Positions 1 through 11,638 of a stretch of 64,000 nucleotides of DNA are shown here, piece after piece (the stretch's first letter is position 1; the number at the start of each line of letters is the position of its first letter). The position numbers were made by a program, and so were the translations under genes. The notes below the pieces were generated by a model. The model was not told the DNA's origin. It searched no databases and saw only the letters and a list, made by a program, of their open reading frames with translations. This DNA is from Acholoe squamosa. Its lineage: Eukaryota > Annelida > Polychaeta > Phyllodocida > Polynoidae. Location: the NCBI GenBank assembly GCA_949317995.1, contig OX439042.1, forward strand, positions 13,991,174-14,055,173. Direction: 5' to 3'.

Positions 1-231
1 GAGAAACTCAAATATCTTTTGTTCAAGTAATATCATTGGAGATACAAGTTTCTGTGCGAAATAGATATGAAATGTTTTTTTCTTTCGTTTTTCAAATCCT
101 ATTTAAATGTGTTCCATACACTGTATGAGCATATATGTGATGTACATTGACCGGCTGTTGGTATTCCCAGGTTCCAGTCTCTCCGGAATCACTGTTGGCG
201 GGCGTGTGAGAAAATATGAGACCCCAGAGGT

Positions 232-534
232 GTGGATATTGATGATCTGCATCGTCGAAATAAGGTGACAAAACTACAAGTTACCAGAGACCTTCAGCTG
301 CTACGCCTCACGTATAAACCATCCCAGGAGCCCCAGATGGTGATCACCCCAGTCAGAGCACTAAGAAACAATGCAAAAGTCCAGTTGAAATAAACAAGAA
401 TTAAAAAGAACATTTTTGATAAAAGTCCACAACGACATGGAATGATGCTCTGGGATAACCTTAGTCCTGACCTTCAGCGTCAAGGATCAGTGAAAGAATT
501 CCAAGTGGCACGGAAAGCCACTCAAGTGCATTAG
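232..534 (+). pseudogene. LINE reverse transcriptase C-terminal fragment
   Basis: About 100 codons read as the far C-terminal domain of a CR1/L2-type LINE ORF2. The frame ends with a tryptophan-containing stretch (LWDNLSPDLQ) followed by VKEFQVARK, which matches the usual LW(N/D)xLP...FK end of these proteins. One in-frame TAA lies near the middle and the rest of ORF2 is missing upstream, so this is a dead 5'-truncated copy, as target-primed insertion normally leaves. The family is inferred from this terminal motif only; no RT catalytic motif is present. Confidence 0.6.
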
Positions 535-1000
535 ACACTGACACTAGCTTGAATATCTAGATTAAATTCAGGATTCATGAACTATACCATTATGGTCATC
601 TATATTTAGTCAAATATTGATTGACTAAAGTTATAATAGTAAAAGACTATGACTTGAACTTTACGAGAGACAATTTGGAATTGATAAGATATTTCTGATA
701 TGGCATATCAATGAAAATTGCCTCTCGATGTGATTTTTTATCGCCAATAAACATGATTAACTATTCCTACATGGAAGCTTGGAAAGGGGGTCCCATGGAC
801 CTACCCATAGCCATTTTATAGTGTATTTCTGATGGATGTACTTATGGTGTGAACTCCAAATGGAGACGGGTGCTATGGCCGCCGCCGTGTGAGTCGCATT
901 GTTGCGGAGCGCTGCACAATTTCTTGGATTATACCAGCTATATCCAAGGAGTATTGCCAAATAATTGAACACTGCTGGATTATAAAGATACTGAGACACC
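535..1000. other. Non-coding stretch, no gene seen
   Basis: AT-rich sequence between two LINE fragments. I see no reading frame with recognisable content, no tRNA and no clear repeat structure. Confidence 0.5.
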
Positions 1001-2332
1001 ATGGGACTTACTAAGGCTCAGAAAGACAGGAAGAAGAAGGAGCAGGAGAGGTTAGAAGCAGAGGAGAGGGTGAAAATAGGGGCAGTTGGTGGCACACTGT
1101 CACTGGCAGGTCACTCTACAGAGGAGGAGGAAGGAGGTCAACTTGACACTACAGTGAGTCCTGATGATTTCTTGAATCATTTACGTAATGTCACTGTTGA
1201 AAATGCCATGATGATGAGTGGGAAAAATATATGGAAAGTGAGAAGAGCACTAACATTGAAAAAGGCTTCTGGAAAAGATTAGGTGCTATTACAACCGGGC
1301 TTGAATTTATTGCTTCAACACTTGGTTCTGTCAGTGCTCGCTCTTCTAAACTATTTGACACCACTGAAAATCTCAATGCAAAATTCAAAGATTTTGAAGG
1401 GGTCCATGATAGAATTAGAACATTGGAGGATAGGATTGAGGCCCTAGAAATTAAGAATGCCATGAATCAGACCTACATAAACTAGCTACAGGAAAAGGTA
1501 CAGCTTTTAGAGGTCAATAAGAGGAAACAGAACATTATTATTAGAGGTGCCTGTGAAACCAAATACCCCAGGCCCAAAGATCTTTTCACTAAACTATTCA
1601 CTGACATTGGGATTACGTACACCACTGCAGATTGTGATGCTATTTTCAGGCTAGGCACGCCAAGAAAACAAGTACCCGGTAAGAGAGATCCCCTCCCTCG
1701 CCCTATTCTTGTACAATTAGCACCTAATAAGCAAAAAGGGGAAGTGTATTCTAACCTGAAAAAACTGAAGGACAACCAGGACTGGAAGAGCATTAGCATA
1801 CAGACGACCTGACACCCGCTGAATTGTCTGCCCAACGAGCCTTGAGAATTGAAGCAGCCCATGCTAGGTCACTCGGCAAGGAGGTAGATCTAAAATGACG
1901 CTCAGTTACTATTGACAATACAACATACAATCAGTACAATCTTGAGTTACTGCCACCGGAGCTATCATTAGAGGCAGCCAAAACAATCAAGGTTAAGGAG
2001 AGAATAGCATTTCAATCCAGCTATAGTTATCTAAGCAACCTTTACCCATGTACCTTCACATTTGAAGGAATCACAGTAAAAAGTGCTGAACACGCGTTTG
2101 CACATCAGGCAGCCCTTGCATCGAATGCCAGTCAACTTGCTACCAGGATACTGAATGCGGAAGATGGGTATGAAGCAATGAGACTGGCGAAAGAAGTACA
2201 AAAGGCCCCTGAATGGCAACCAGGTAAAATTGGGAAATTGGAGGCAATCCAAAGACCTAAATTTCTCCAGAATGAGGAGCTACATAACAAGATAATAGCC
2301 ACTTCCGGATCCAGCTTATTTGAGGCAACATG
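1001..2332 (+). pseudogene. LINE ORF1-like protein fused to a NADAR domain (degraded)
   Basis: The region begins with ATG and a Lys/Glu-rich start. It continues after a frame change near 1,231-1,282 into a coiled coil (about 1,340-1,550) and an RRM/transposase_22-like part beginning NIIIRGACETKYPRP, as in L1-type ORF1 RNA-binding proteins. A frame change near 1,810 leads to a NADAR-like domain at about 2,010-2,332: YSYLSNLYPCTFTFEGI, then KSAEHAF, then FLQNEELHNKIIATSG. These match the family pattern LSNFYP...SxEHxxQ...K..QNxxLxxxLLxTg. The last family motif (around DxxWGiG) is not visible. NADAR proteins act on ADP-ribose/NAD derivatives; ORF1 proteins bind RNA. At least two in-frame stops (1,483 and near 1,813) and two frame changes make this copy inactive. 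An endonuclease fragment downstream supports a LINE origin. Confidence 0.65.
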
Positions 2333-3039
2333 AGAACACCAATGCTATACTGTGCTCTAAATTGTCCACATCAGTCTTATAAGTAGTAAAATAAGTAAAA
2401 CTTAGTAAATGAGCAGGTGAGATAAGCAAAAACATGCAGTCTATACTCATGAACTGACTGAAGATACAGCGCTACACGGTCTATACTTATGAACTGACAG
2501 AATTTACAGTGCAAAATATAGAACTTAATAACATCAAGTCTACCCAAAATGAAGTATAACCAGCCTGCTTATATCATGCACTAAGTAAAATTAAATATGC
2601 ATCAATTGTAAATATGTATTTACAATTTATGTATACCGGCATAACACTGGTAAAGAAACTCTATAAGTAGCTCTGAGGTATTATTATTGCACCTTTATCT
2701 AAGTTTAGATATATATTAAGCAACATAGAACCACATACAATTTAGCTTCATGTATACTCTTCACCCACCGATAGTGCGGTCTCAACATGATATAATCTAT
2801 GTTTTTCCTTGCAGTTTTCTATATGATGTATATGCATATTCATGACTAATCTCTAACTCTTATTTTTAAGACGGGGATTACTTCCTCACAAGTATCGCTG
2901 GGACTACCACATATCCTTCTGATGAACTGTATTTACAGCCAATAGATGCACTATTCCCCAACTCTGCTCATCCTGTTAACAAAACCATCTCATTTAACAA
3001 GATTACGGTAGGACCAAGGTTGGATAGACAGCGTATTGA

Positions 3040-3291
3040 AAATGGCAAAATTAAGAAGGGGGTGGTGTGGCCATTTTTGTGCATGAGAGTGTGACAGTAT
3101 CAGAGACAAATGTCTCTCATTTGAATACCAGCAATGCTGACATTGAAATTATGTGGACCACACTTTCAAAACCAAACTTAAAACCTGTTGTAATTGCTTC
3201 AGTATACAGACCTCCCGATGGAAACTTTCATAACTTTAGTGAGACATTATCAAAAGCAATGGGAAACCTGGGCCCATTGAAGGATAATTAA
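3040..3291 (+). pseudogene. LINE endonuclease fragment (EEP superfamily)
   Basis: A short open frame contains GGVAIFVHESV followed about 40 residues later by VIASVYRPPDG. These are two hallmarks of the apurinic-like endonuclease domain at the N terminus of CR1/L2-type LINE ORF2. The frame ends before the GDFN and SDH catalytic motifs. The roughly 700 bases between this and the NADAR region contain no readable domain. The same RPPxG motif recurs in the minus-strand fragment at 42,836-43,396, so the two belong to related LINEs. Confidence 0.6.
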
Positions 3292-5370
3292 CATCCTGGT
3301 TCATGTGAACATCCTGTTTCACTTTTGAGAAGATTAATTTTTGAGCCCTATCAGACTATGCCACTTTAAAGTGATTAGCGTGTATAGACTAAAAGTGGAC
3401 CAAGTTGAGGAAAGTCTTTACCAGATGTTCCTATAGATAGGTCCTATAGTGGATTAACCAAAAGACGTCCGCTCCTGATAGCCCATATAACAGCAAAGGT
3501 TAAAATGTATGCAAAATGGCATTATCTAGTAAAAGGTTGTGAGATGATACTGCATAATTGATGGTTTCTACCAAGTTAAATGCATGAAGAATGCTCTACA
3601 TGGTGGATGGCTCATGGAGAAAAGGTGGACAGCTTATAGTGAAATTGGTATGTGCTGGGAAATTATCCCTTAATAGAAAGTATTCAATATTTCAGTACGC
3701 TTTGTATGCTGTATTATTGCAATGATACTCATCTATATGCCTAGAGTTAATAATAAGGTGATATCTGCCAATAGTTCTGAACTAAAGACTTAAGACTCAA
3801 CTCTAATGGATGTCAAGTCCTTGATATATTTTTAGAAGAATACAGGATTTCTGCTGAAATGTGATAAAACCAATCCTAGGCTCACTAGATCTTTTGTTGT
3901 AGATTTAATACCGGTACTCTAACAATGCTGAGATCAACATAGTAGCCCAAAATTGCCATGCATATAGCTTACAAGCATAAGTGAAAAGACATTCATTAAC
4001 CCTCTCTGTCACAATATTGAATCAGCCAAAGTAAATACATCCGGCTGCCGTGATTAATAATATGTAAATTTTTGGGTAGTTACCAATCAATGAAATATGT
4101 CATGACCTCTGCTGTTTCCAGGACAAACGTGACATAATCCCATAGCAACTAAGATACCCTTTGTTCAGGGTGGTTAAGTTAAACAATTACCCCTTTAAAG
4201 GCTGTTGGTGCATTAGTGCATCATGCCTGCACCACCTTAGATGAACCATAACGTCCCTATGTATCAACCTGTATCTCTCATGATTGCAGCCATGGAATGT
4301 GGCTCGTCAGGACCCAATTTCAAAGCATCATGCCAATGCATCCATGGGTCAGAAACATAGGATTGATAGTATACATCGATGCATTCCTGTGACACACTCA
4401 TCAAGGATCCACATATGCAGTATGTTGAATCAATATGCTAAGTTATTCTTAAAGGGTAAAGTACCACAGTTTATATAGCTTCCAGTAAATCGACAAACAT
4501 ACTTGCTTAGAACATAACATGTTGCCCTGTCTCATTTAACGTCAATACACTATTACCACAGTCGATAGTTGCTAGTAAGTAAAGGAGTAGCCATCAAACA
4601 GTGATGGGGAATTAGAGAGGTGAAAAATTGGCCCTCTTGACAGGGGGAACATCATAACTATTTTTGACCCTTCTCGTTGGAGTTGCAAAATGATTTTGCC
4701 CCATTCTATTGAAATGGCCTACGTGCCACAATGGTTCAAAGAAAGGGCAATTTAAATATCAACAGCCTACTGCACTGGTGGGGGAGGCAAAGAAACTTAA
4801 GGGGGGGCATTATAAGATTAACATTTATCAGTACAAAAAGTCTCACCCCCCTCCCCCTTGATGAATTATGACCACTCCCTAATACACCAGTCAGTTAGTT
4901 GCATGGCAAGGTTCAAGGAAGGTACTGGTTGCATTTCCCATCTGACACCTGCCAGAGTTTTCACAGAACTAGATCCGTTTGACTACAGAACGAGAATCAG
5001 CAGGTACACCATACTGTTTCAATAGTTTTCACTATTGATAACGCCAGTGCCAGGATTTGAAAAAGGAGTGGGTACGTCCCTCATTTGTTATATTCTTTAG
5101 TATAGACCAGAAGGAGCCTGGTATGGATTTGTTACACATAGGTTTTAGTTTAGAGTACATCTGCTTTGTAATTACTGCTATAGGGTTTGAGTTGAACATT
5201 TTTTTTTCTTTTTGGTTAAATCTGTCATAGCAATAATTCTTTCCATGAATACCCAAATAAGGAAAAGATGATCAACAAAAACTGTGATTACATATTTATA
5301 ATTCACAGACAGATATTTTGGTACAACAGCATTTATCTCCTTATATATGAGCATACTACATCTCAACCTG
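3292..5370. other. Intergenic stretch upstream of the channel gene
   Basis: No convincing coding sequence. The part from about 4,610 to 4,881 has G- and C-rich tracts and ends in TATGACCACTCCC followed by TAA. That end matches the inverted repeat of the Harbinger-like MITEs described below, so it is probably a decayed member whose left end is no longer clear. The rest is AT-rich and unassigned. Confidence 0.4.
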
Positions 5371-5404
5371 GTTATTTCAGGAAGGAATTACTTAGTGAAG
5401 AAAA
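5371..5404 (+). promoter_or_regulatory. Splice acceptor and short 5' UTR of the channel gene
   Basis: GTTATTTCAG at 5,371-5,380 is a good pyrimidine-tract acceptor, 24 bases before the ATG at 5,405, and the ATG has A at -3. I infer a non-coding first exon further upstream, which I cannot place. Confidence 0.5.
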
Positions 5405-7054
5405 ATGGATAAATATAAGGAAGAACTAACACGTGCTATGAAGGTATCCAGCTTAAAGGGTGTAAACCGAATCCTTTCTGCAACTGATTCATTATACAGG
5501 AGAATTTGGATAGTAGCTGTGATATCATCATTTGCCATGTGTCTGTTCAATGTATCCTCAAACATTCAGACCTATCTGAAATACCCAACGGTGTTGAATG
5601 TTGATAAAAAGATGATAGATTTTAATGATCCAAATGGTACTGTCCCGATGCCTACTGTGGCGGTGTGCAACCTGAACCCGCTTGGCAGTAATTTGTCAGT
5701 ATTTGAACATAATGGAGTTCCTCTACCAAAGGAGTACCACAGCAGAGTACTTGAAGTAATAGCATGTAACAATTGTTCTAAACGTCAGGAAGCTCTTGCA
5801 GAAGTTTTGAGGGGTATGCTTCTGACCAACAAGGGCTACTACATGTATGTTGGCATGGAGGCTATGGCAGCAGTGGCAAGCAAAGACCTCATACGCAAAT
5901 GTCATGTTTATACCTACATTGGTTCATCATTGACAGCATTTCAATGCAAAATGTTCACCACAAGTTACTCCTTCATTCACCCTGACACAGGTATTTGTTA
6001 TGTCTATGAAGCTCTGCCAATGTCACAAAACTTCATGTCATCCCCTGTTGTAGGCTACAGTTGGACAGTTCACTTGGATAATCCTGTCTCCAACCAAAAC
6101 AATTATTACCTGCCACAACGCACCCCAGCTGCTGCCTCAGGTGTTAAAGTTGCAGTTTTTTATCCTTCCATCGTCCCAAACATATTTGCTTCAGAAACAA
6201 TTGCTGGTGCCGGTAAATTAACAAATATTCATTTGAAAATCACCCGAGTTGACAGACTATCTCCACCATATTCAGACAAGATTTGTTATGATGTTAGTGA
6301 GACTGAAAAGATTTCATATTTTGAGAGAGAATATCTTTATGATCCAATCAGCTGTTATACAAACTGCACAATAGAAACCTTGATTGAACTATGCAACTGC
6401 ACAGATATATGCTGGTTGAAGAACCCTGAGAGGGAAGTACCGACGTTTGAGTATTGTATATCTGCACACCAATCCATCGACCAGATACATAGAAATTTCC
6501 AATGCCTACTTCATGCTGTGGATAGAGTAGTAACTAAATGTGATGAAAGATGTAAGGAGCCTTGTAGAGAAATCGGATATTCACTTTCCTCAGCTTCAGC
6601 TAAGTGGCCACTTCCATCCCAGGTTGGGTCATTCTATGAGAATATCATTGATGAGGATGCAGTTCTCAGGGAAAAATACGGCAAGCATATTGACATAGGA
6701 AAGGCCATGGCAGCTGGGAGTAATAATGTCTCAGATATGGAAGCAGAACTGGCATCGAGAGTGATTGAAGATAACTTTGCTGAGGTGACATTACAGCTGT
6801 CCGATATCTACTACACCCATTATGAGTCTAAACCACAAATGACACTAAGTGACTTTGTTTCACAGCTAGGAGGCACACTGAATCTGTGGTCAGGTATAAC
6901 AGTTATGGTCTGCATTGAATTCCTTGAGGTGCTTATCAGCATGCTTGGTCTGTTGCGGAATGGAAACGGCATTGATGCCAGCCACATGGAGAAGCATTCG
7001 AAGACCTTCGTGCATAAAATTGAAGTGGGTTCAAAACTTACTGGAAACCAATAG
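5405..7054 (+). CDS. DEG/ENaC family amiloride-sensitive sodium channel subunit (ASIC/FaNaC-like)
   Basis: A 549-residue protein in one coding exon, normal length for the family. It forms a trimeric cation channel of the plasma membrane. Layout: a short cytoplasmic N terminus; TM1 at about residues 33-55; a large cysteine-rich extracellular loop with the finger and thumb pattern (CYTNC, CNCTDIC, CDERCKEPC, then W-P near 400); TM2 at about 484-517 with GGTLNLWSGITV; and a short C-terminal tail. Several NxS/T sites fit glycosylation. Two family motifs are altered. The gating HG pair before TM1 reads K18-G19, and the selectivity G-x-S reads G497-I498-T499. The frame has no breaks and keeps all the structural cysteines I can place, so it looks functional. 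Peptide-, proton- or otherwise-gated cannot be decided from sequence. The next gene (THAP) is convergent. Confidence 0.9.
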   Translation: MDKYKEELTRAMKVSSLKGVNRILSATDSLYRRIWIVAVISSFAMCLFNVSSNIQTYLKYPTVLNVDKKMIDFNDPNGTVPMPTVAVCNLNPLGSNLSVFEHNGVPLPKEYHSRVLEVIACNNCSKRQEALAEVLRGMLLTNKGYYMYVGMEAMAAVASKDLIRKCHVYTYIGSSLTAFQCKMFTTSYSFIHPDTGICYVYEALPMSQNFMSSPVVGYSWTVHLDNPVSNQNNYYLPQRTPAAASGVKVAVFYPSIVPNIFASETIAGAGKLTNIHLKITRVDRLSPPYSDKICYDVSETEKISYFEREYLYDPISCYTNCTIETLIELCNCTDICWLKNPEREVPTFEYCISAHQSIDQIHRNFQCLLHAVDRVVTKCDERCKEPCREIGYSLSSASAKWPLPSQVGSFYENIIDEDAVLREKYGKHIDIGKAMAAGSNNVSDMEAELASRVIEDNFAEVTLQLSDIYYTHYESKPQMTLSDFVSQLGGTLNLWSGITVMVCIEFLEVLISMLGLLRNGNGIDASHMEKHSKTFVHKIEVGSKLTGNQ

Positions 7055-7064
7055 ATATATCTAA

Positions 7065-7293
7065 GGGAGTGGTCATTTTTTAAAAACAGGGGGGGTCAGT
7101 GAAATTCTACGCATGGGCGGCAAAAATTTAATGCGCCCCCCCTCTGAGGGGTATGAAATTTTTTCTGCCCCCCCTTTATTCTATAGTTGCACACAGGCTT
7201 TTTCGCTGAAAAGGGGAGAAATTTTTTTGTCCCCCCTAGGAGGGGTCTGAAAATTTGTTGCCCCCCCCCCGTTGTTAAAAAATGACCACTCCC
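7065..7293. mobile_element. Harbinger-like MITE, TSD TAA
   Basis: Terminal inverted repeats GGGAGTGGTCATTTTTTAA and its complement at the right end are flanked by TAA on both sides (7,062-7,064 and 7,294-7,296). A 3-bp TWA target duplication is the PIF/Harbinger signature. The interior is G/C-run rich and non-coding. It lies a few bases downstream of the channel stop codon, so it is probably transcribed in the 3' UTR. Confidence 0.75.
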
Positions 7294-7296
7294 TAA

Positions 7297-8711
7297 ATGT
7301 CTGATAGGATCAGCTGCATAAGGAACTTCTAATAAGGATATTATATAGGAGATGGGAAACGTCCCCTATGTGGAATTATTTCTGCTTTTCCAATATCACA
7401 TACAGACGCCAAATGTGTTTTACCATCGTTGAAGGGGGCAGGGGAGGGGGAATGTTCTTTATTTCATGTTGAATACAATGACAAAGGTCCAGTTGTCACT
7501 GGTTAAGACACTCAGTTTTCCCTCATAACCTAGCCTGGAATAACCTGCTCACTCATAGGTAAAACCTATATACAAGGATAACCCTGCTGTGCCTTATAAT
7601 ATGGAGGATTTTTGTTGTGGACTTTATCATTAAACGGTGTTGTGTTCGGGCATTTGGCCTCATTTTGACTGGATGACATCACAGGGCAGTATACATTTAT
7701 TTCTGACCAATGCACCCCCAGGTACTGGGTGTCCACTGGGGGCTGTATTATATATAGTATAGTAGTGTTGAGAAGTACCAAGGACAAAATTGACAGGTGC
7801 ATTCACATGTCTGATGCCTACCCAGGAGACAGCCTCATTATTGGGGGTTAGGGTACATGTATGTCTGTGCCCATGACCAAACCCCAAAGGCCACTATAAC
7901 AGCCAAACCACACACAGCCAGGGAGAAATCCACCTTCGTTTGTATTTTCATTCTAACAGACCCCCATAGTAGACTTTTGACAAAATAGTAAGAAACCTGG
8001 CCACCAATGTACTTGTGTATGGCATAATATTGATTCGTATTTTGTTAATACTATAGCAGATGATATTTAACACCATCTACTACTATTTATATGTACAAAC
8101 TAGAGGTTGCAAGTCATTTTTGTTATGAATGTTAGTTACTATATGAATCTTTCTGTTTATTTCTTATTCAGCATCTATGGAGGTCTATGTTGCAGTCAAA
8201 TTATGCCCACTTGACTGACTACATTTAGAGCCATTATTTCATATAGGCCCTGTTTTAATTTTTCGTCATAACATAATAAAAAAAGGAGTGTTTGAACATC
8301 ATTTATAACATAATTTCTTTTTTATTCCTCTACCTCTACCAGATATGTAGGACAAAATATGCTAGGTACAACAGAAATTACTCTGATGAAAAAAACTATC
8401 CAATACTGCAATCACTTGGATTCCCACCTTAAAGCCACTTGTTTTTAGTATGCCATGACTTTTGTGCCTCTCAACTAGATATTATAACTGTATAATTCAT
8501 CCTTGAATGACAAAGAAAGTATGTAGTCACAGTCTTATCATCAGCATGGGGAATAGTCTCAACCAAGAGTGAAATAAGATATGTGATTTTAATGGTAAAC
8601 ACAAGACTGTGGATGAACACATGAGGTTTATGTATCATAATCTGCACAGGGTAGATACTGTGGATAGCGTTCATACTAGCAGTATATGACTAATCAAAGT
8701 CCTTTGGTTAT
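7297..8711. other. Intergenic region between convergent genes, with THAP poly(A) signal
   Basis: No coding content recognised. On the minus strand AATAAA (reading TTTATT at 8,321-8,326 on +) lies about 390 bases past the THAP stop and is the best candidate poly(A) signal. A second lies near 8,156-8,161. Confidence 0.4.
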
Positions 8712-9459
8712 TTACTGCACATTTACACAGACATTGTCTTGTTCTTGTTCACTGTATACAGATGCTATTTGAGGAACCCATTCATCATCATTTGGGCAAG
8801 GTTGGATAGTAAGCACCTGTTCCTCAACTGAACCAACAAGTGCTTGTGTGACACAATTATCTTCCAGGGACTCACCGGATATAGTCTGATCCTCTGGTTC
8901 AAGCTTAACTGTGGGTGTCTCAGGTGATCCATAACTGCCAACAACTTGTTCTATTCTAAAGTTTGTGTCACTATCGAAGGTTTCCTTGGTTGGTGCAATG
9001 TTGAGCACACCTTGTGATTCATCAGGTTCAGTTTTGAAAATTAACTGTCCCAGAGCCTCCTTCTGTCCCTGCCCATTGGTACTGGACTCTGATCCTGACC
9101 TTTGACCTGACCCTGGCAGACCAATCCCTAACACGTGCATCTGCTTTCTGATGGCCACAAACTTTGTGATCACTTTTTTGTACTTTGCTAAGTCCTCTTT
9201 CAATTTTGTGTTTTCCTGCATTAATCGCATATTGCTAACTCGCAGCCGCTCATTCTGAATTTGCAAAAATGCAGCACTTGGTGGTGGGAGTGGTGGTTTG
9301 GGCATTGTAGGTGCAGAGGCAGTAGTACTAGTTTGTTCTGGTACTCCATCACTGCTTAGCTTGATCATTTTTGATGATGGTTCACCACCAGGCTCTTCGC
9401 TAGGTCCTGAGGTTGCAGCTTGATCCACATTGCTGATGGTGCCATCTGGTAAGGGATCG
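8712..9459 (-). CDS. THAP-domain protein, exon 3 (C-terminal part)
   Basis: Terminal coding exon, 748 nt, ending in TAA. The acceptor on the minus strand is CTCTTTTTCAG ending at 9,460, and the phase joins exon 2 exactly (395 nt before it, one nt completing a Ser codon). It encodes an acidic, Ser/Pro-rich linker, then a leucine-zipper-like coiled coil (around FLQIQNERLRVSNMRLMQE) of the kind that makes THAP proteins dimerise, then an acidic tail. FKTE and VKLE fit the SUMO-acceptor pattern. With exons 1 and 2 the protein is 380 residues. It is probably a sequence-specific nuclear DNA-binding regulator; its target is unknown. Confidence 0.8.
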
Positions 9460-9831
9460 CTGAAAAAGAGAAATCAAGATGATTAATACTTTGACTGCCT
9501 AAAGCCTGTCTCTTCATAGTATGAGTATATGGGAGTTGCAGCAGGTCAGCTAAATCATACTTAACCCAAAATTCAGAAATTAAAATAATCTAGGTAGATA
9601 TCATTATAAACCATTGAACCCCCTTTTATGGTATGACAAATGTTGTATTTGACGTAAATAACACACTGTCTTGGTCTAGTTGGTTTTGGGCTCTGAAAAC
9701 GGAGAACTCAAATGGGTCATTCGTAGTCTAAAATATCACCAGAAAGAGCGGCTTTGTGCTTATTAGGCCATGCCCACTTATTATGTCAAATACCATATTG
9801 CATCATAAGATGTAATTATAATAATAGGACC

Positions 9832-10056
9832 TGTTCAGGTAACAGGGTCGAAAAAAGATTAGGGTAGGTAAGTAGGGATTTTTTTTTTTGAGAATTCGTT
9901 TTAGGCCGGCTGTAAATTTTGAATTTGATGCGCGAGATTGTGAAAAAAAAATGTCCATGTCTCGATAAGTATTAATATATCAGGTTTTCCCCCAAAATTC
10001 CAAAAAAAAAGTTAGGGTAGGGCCAAAAAATTAGGGTAGGTAGTGTTACCTGAACA
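9832..10056. mobile_element. MITE with TIR TGTTCAGGTAACA
   Basis: Perfect 13-bp inverted ends (TGTTCAGGTAACA at 9,832 and its complement ending 10,056) enclose an A/T-run-rich, non-coding 225-bp body containing repeated TTAGGGTAGG. I could not find a clear target duplication. A partial relative with GGTTACCTGAAAC lies at about 11,540-11,605. It sits in intron 2 of the THAP gene. Confidence 0.6.
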
Positions 10057-10893
10057 CAACAACTTTTCTTTTTTTAGGCCTAGTATATATAATTCTACAA
10101 CAGGAAGATTTCCGGAATGATGGATGATTATCTTTAAATTGAAATACTGGTAATAATCAGAGATTAGAGAAATTCGGTCTATGAAGATGAAAGTGATGAA
10201 AAAGAGGATGCCCAAATTTGCATTTTATCAATCAGATACTAGGATTTTGTTTGTTTGTTTGTTTGTTTGTTTAGTTTTACGTCCGGGGGCCATCGAGGAA
10301 CTCAGACATTCAAGGTTTCTCGGACACCAAGTCCTTTCTTTTCTTTTTGGACAGGTATTTATATGCTGCTTGCCCGACACAGCAGTGACCGAATCTATGA
10401 ATGACCGAATCTATGAGATGAATGACCGAATCTATGAGGAGGGTCGAGGGGGAAAACCGCTACCGGGGCTTCATTCCCCTACTCTTTTCGAAGGATAGCA
10501 AGTGTTCTTTTATTTGCCTGGTCCCATAGGCAGGGCCAGACAAACCACGGCCTTTGATCACTCAGACGTGGTTCACTGAGGGGGAATCCCATGGCAAAAG
10601 ACAAGCATGTAAGCCCAGGCCCGCGCATATGGACACCAGCTGCCCACATGCTCACCCCAAGACACAAGAAACCCCAAGTTTGTCGCCTTTTACGAATCTG
10701 GTATGCCCACTGTTAGTATGGAAGGAGATTTCTCCTTGTGGACTCCCAATGAAGTTATTCTGCTCCTTCATGCCCTCACATGAAGGTCCCCATTGACAAC
10801 CATTCATCTACTTATTCAATATACCAGCAGGTGCCTCTGATTTTTCATCTCACAAACTAAGCCCCCCTTCCTGTTTATTAGTTGCTCCCTTAC
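10057..10893. other. THAP intron 2 sequence with (TTTG)n and short repeats
   Basis: A TTTG microsatellite at about 10,244-10,273 is followed by a decayed interspersed repeat and, near 10,388-10,440, a short sequence (ATGACCGAATCTATGA) repeated three times. Open frames here carry no recognisable domain. Confidence 0.45.
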
Positions 10894-11083
10894 CTGCATA
10901 CAATTAGATCAGTTCTGGCTCTCATCTCCTTTAGCCACAGTTCCTTAGCTGCTGCCCGCTGTTTTCTTGTTTCACTTGACTCTCGGAAGAGATCAGCAGT
11001 CTTGGCACGTGGTAGTCCGTCTGTTGGAACGAAGAAGAGACTCGGGATATAATCCACATGTCCTGGGAGGCTACAAGGCCGAC
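10894..11083 (-). CDS. THAP-domain protein, exon 2
   Basis: Internal exon of 190 nt with TTTCACAG acceptor and GTAAGG donor on the minus strand. It begins GRPCSLPGHVDYIPSLFF. The HxDYIPSLF segment closes the THAP fold in family members, directly after the C2CH core of exon 1. A basic Arg/Lys/Ala-rich helix follows (TRKQRAAAKELWLKE). Splice phase is 1 on entry and 2 on exit, consistent with both neighbours. Confidence 0.8.
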
Positions 11084-11261
11084 CTGTGAAAGAAGATGAG
11101 AATTTAAAGATTAGTAATGAAAGGGGCAGAGATCTTATGCACGCAGAAGAATAAAAATGGCCATATTGTGTGCACTTTTGAATTGAGTTCATATCATGAT
11201 AATCTATGGAAAAAGAAAAAACTAACCACACACACCAAAACAATGGCAGAATGCTTTTGAA

Positions 11262-11540
11262 GTACAGGTAAGTCGGATTTTTTTATTATACAAATTTTGT
11301 TTAACTGCTAAGAGTGGAGGTGACATGAAACAAATTGCAGTGATTCACAGGCAATTGAAATTGTCTTAATACACAACCAAAATTGTATGTTTTTGGCAAA
11401 GTACCGCTAAGTCGGATTTTATTATTTTACAAATTTTGTTTAACTGCTAAGAGTGGAGGTGACACGAAACAAATTGCAGTGATTCACAGGCAATTAAAAT
11501 TGTCTCAATAACAACCAAAATTATATATTTTTTTAGCAAA
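11262..11540. repeat. Two tandem copies of a ~137-bp unit
   Basis: The stretch from AAGTCGGATTTT through TAACTGCTAAGAGTGGAGG to CAATTGTCT-like sequence occurs at about 11,270 and again at about 11,408 with few differences. It is non-coding and lies in THAP intron 1. Confidence 0.7.
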
Positions 11541-11638
11541 TTTGAAGAAAAAAATTATGGTCGGCTCTATTTTGCTAGGTAGGGTTAGGTTACCTGAAAC
11601 AAACCATTTATATTTTTTGGCCTATTGACCACCCCTTA

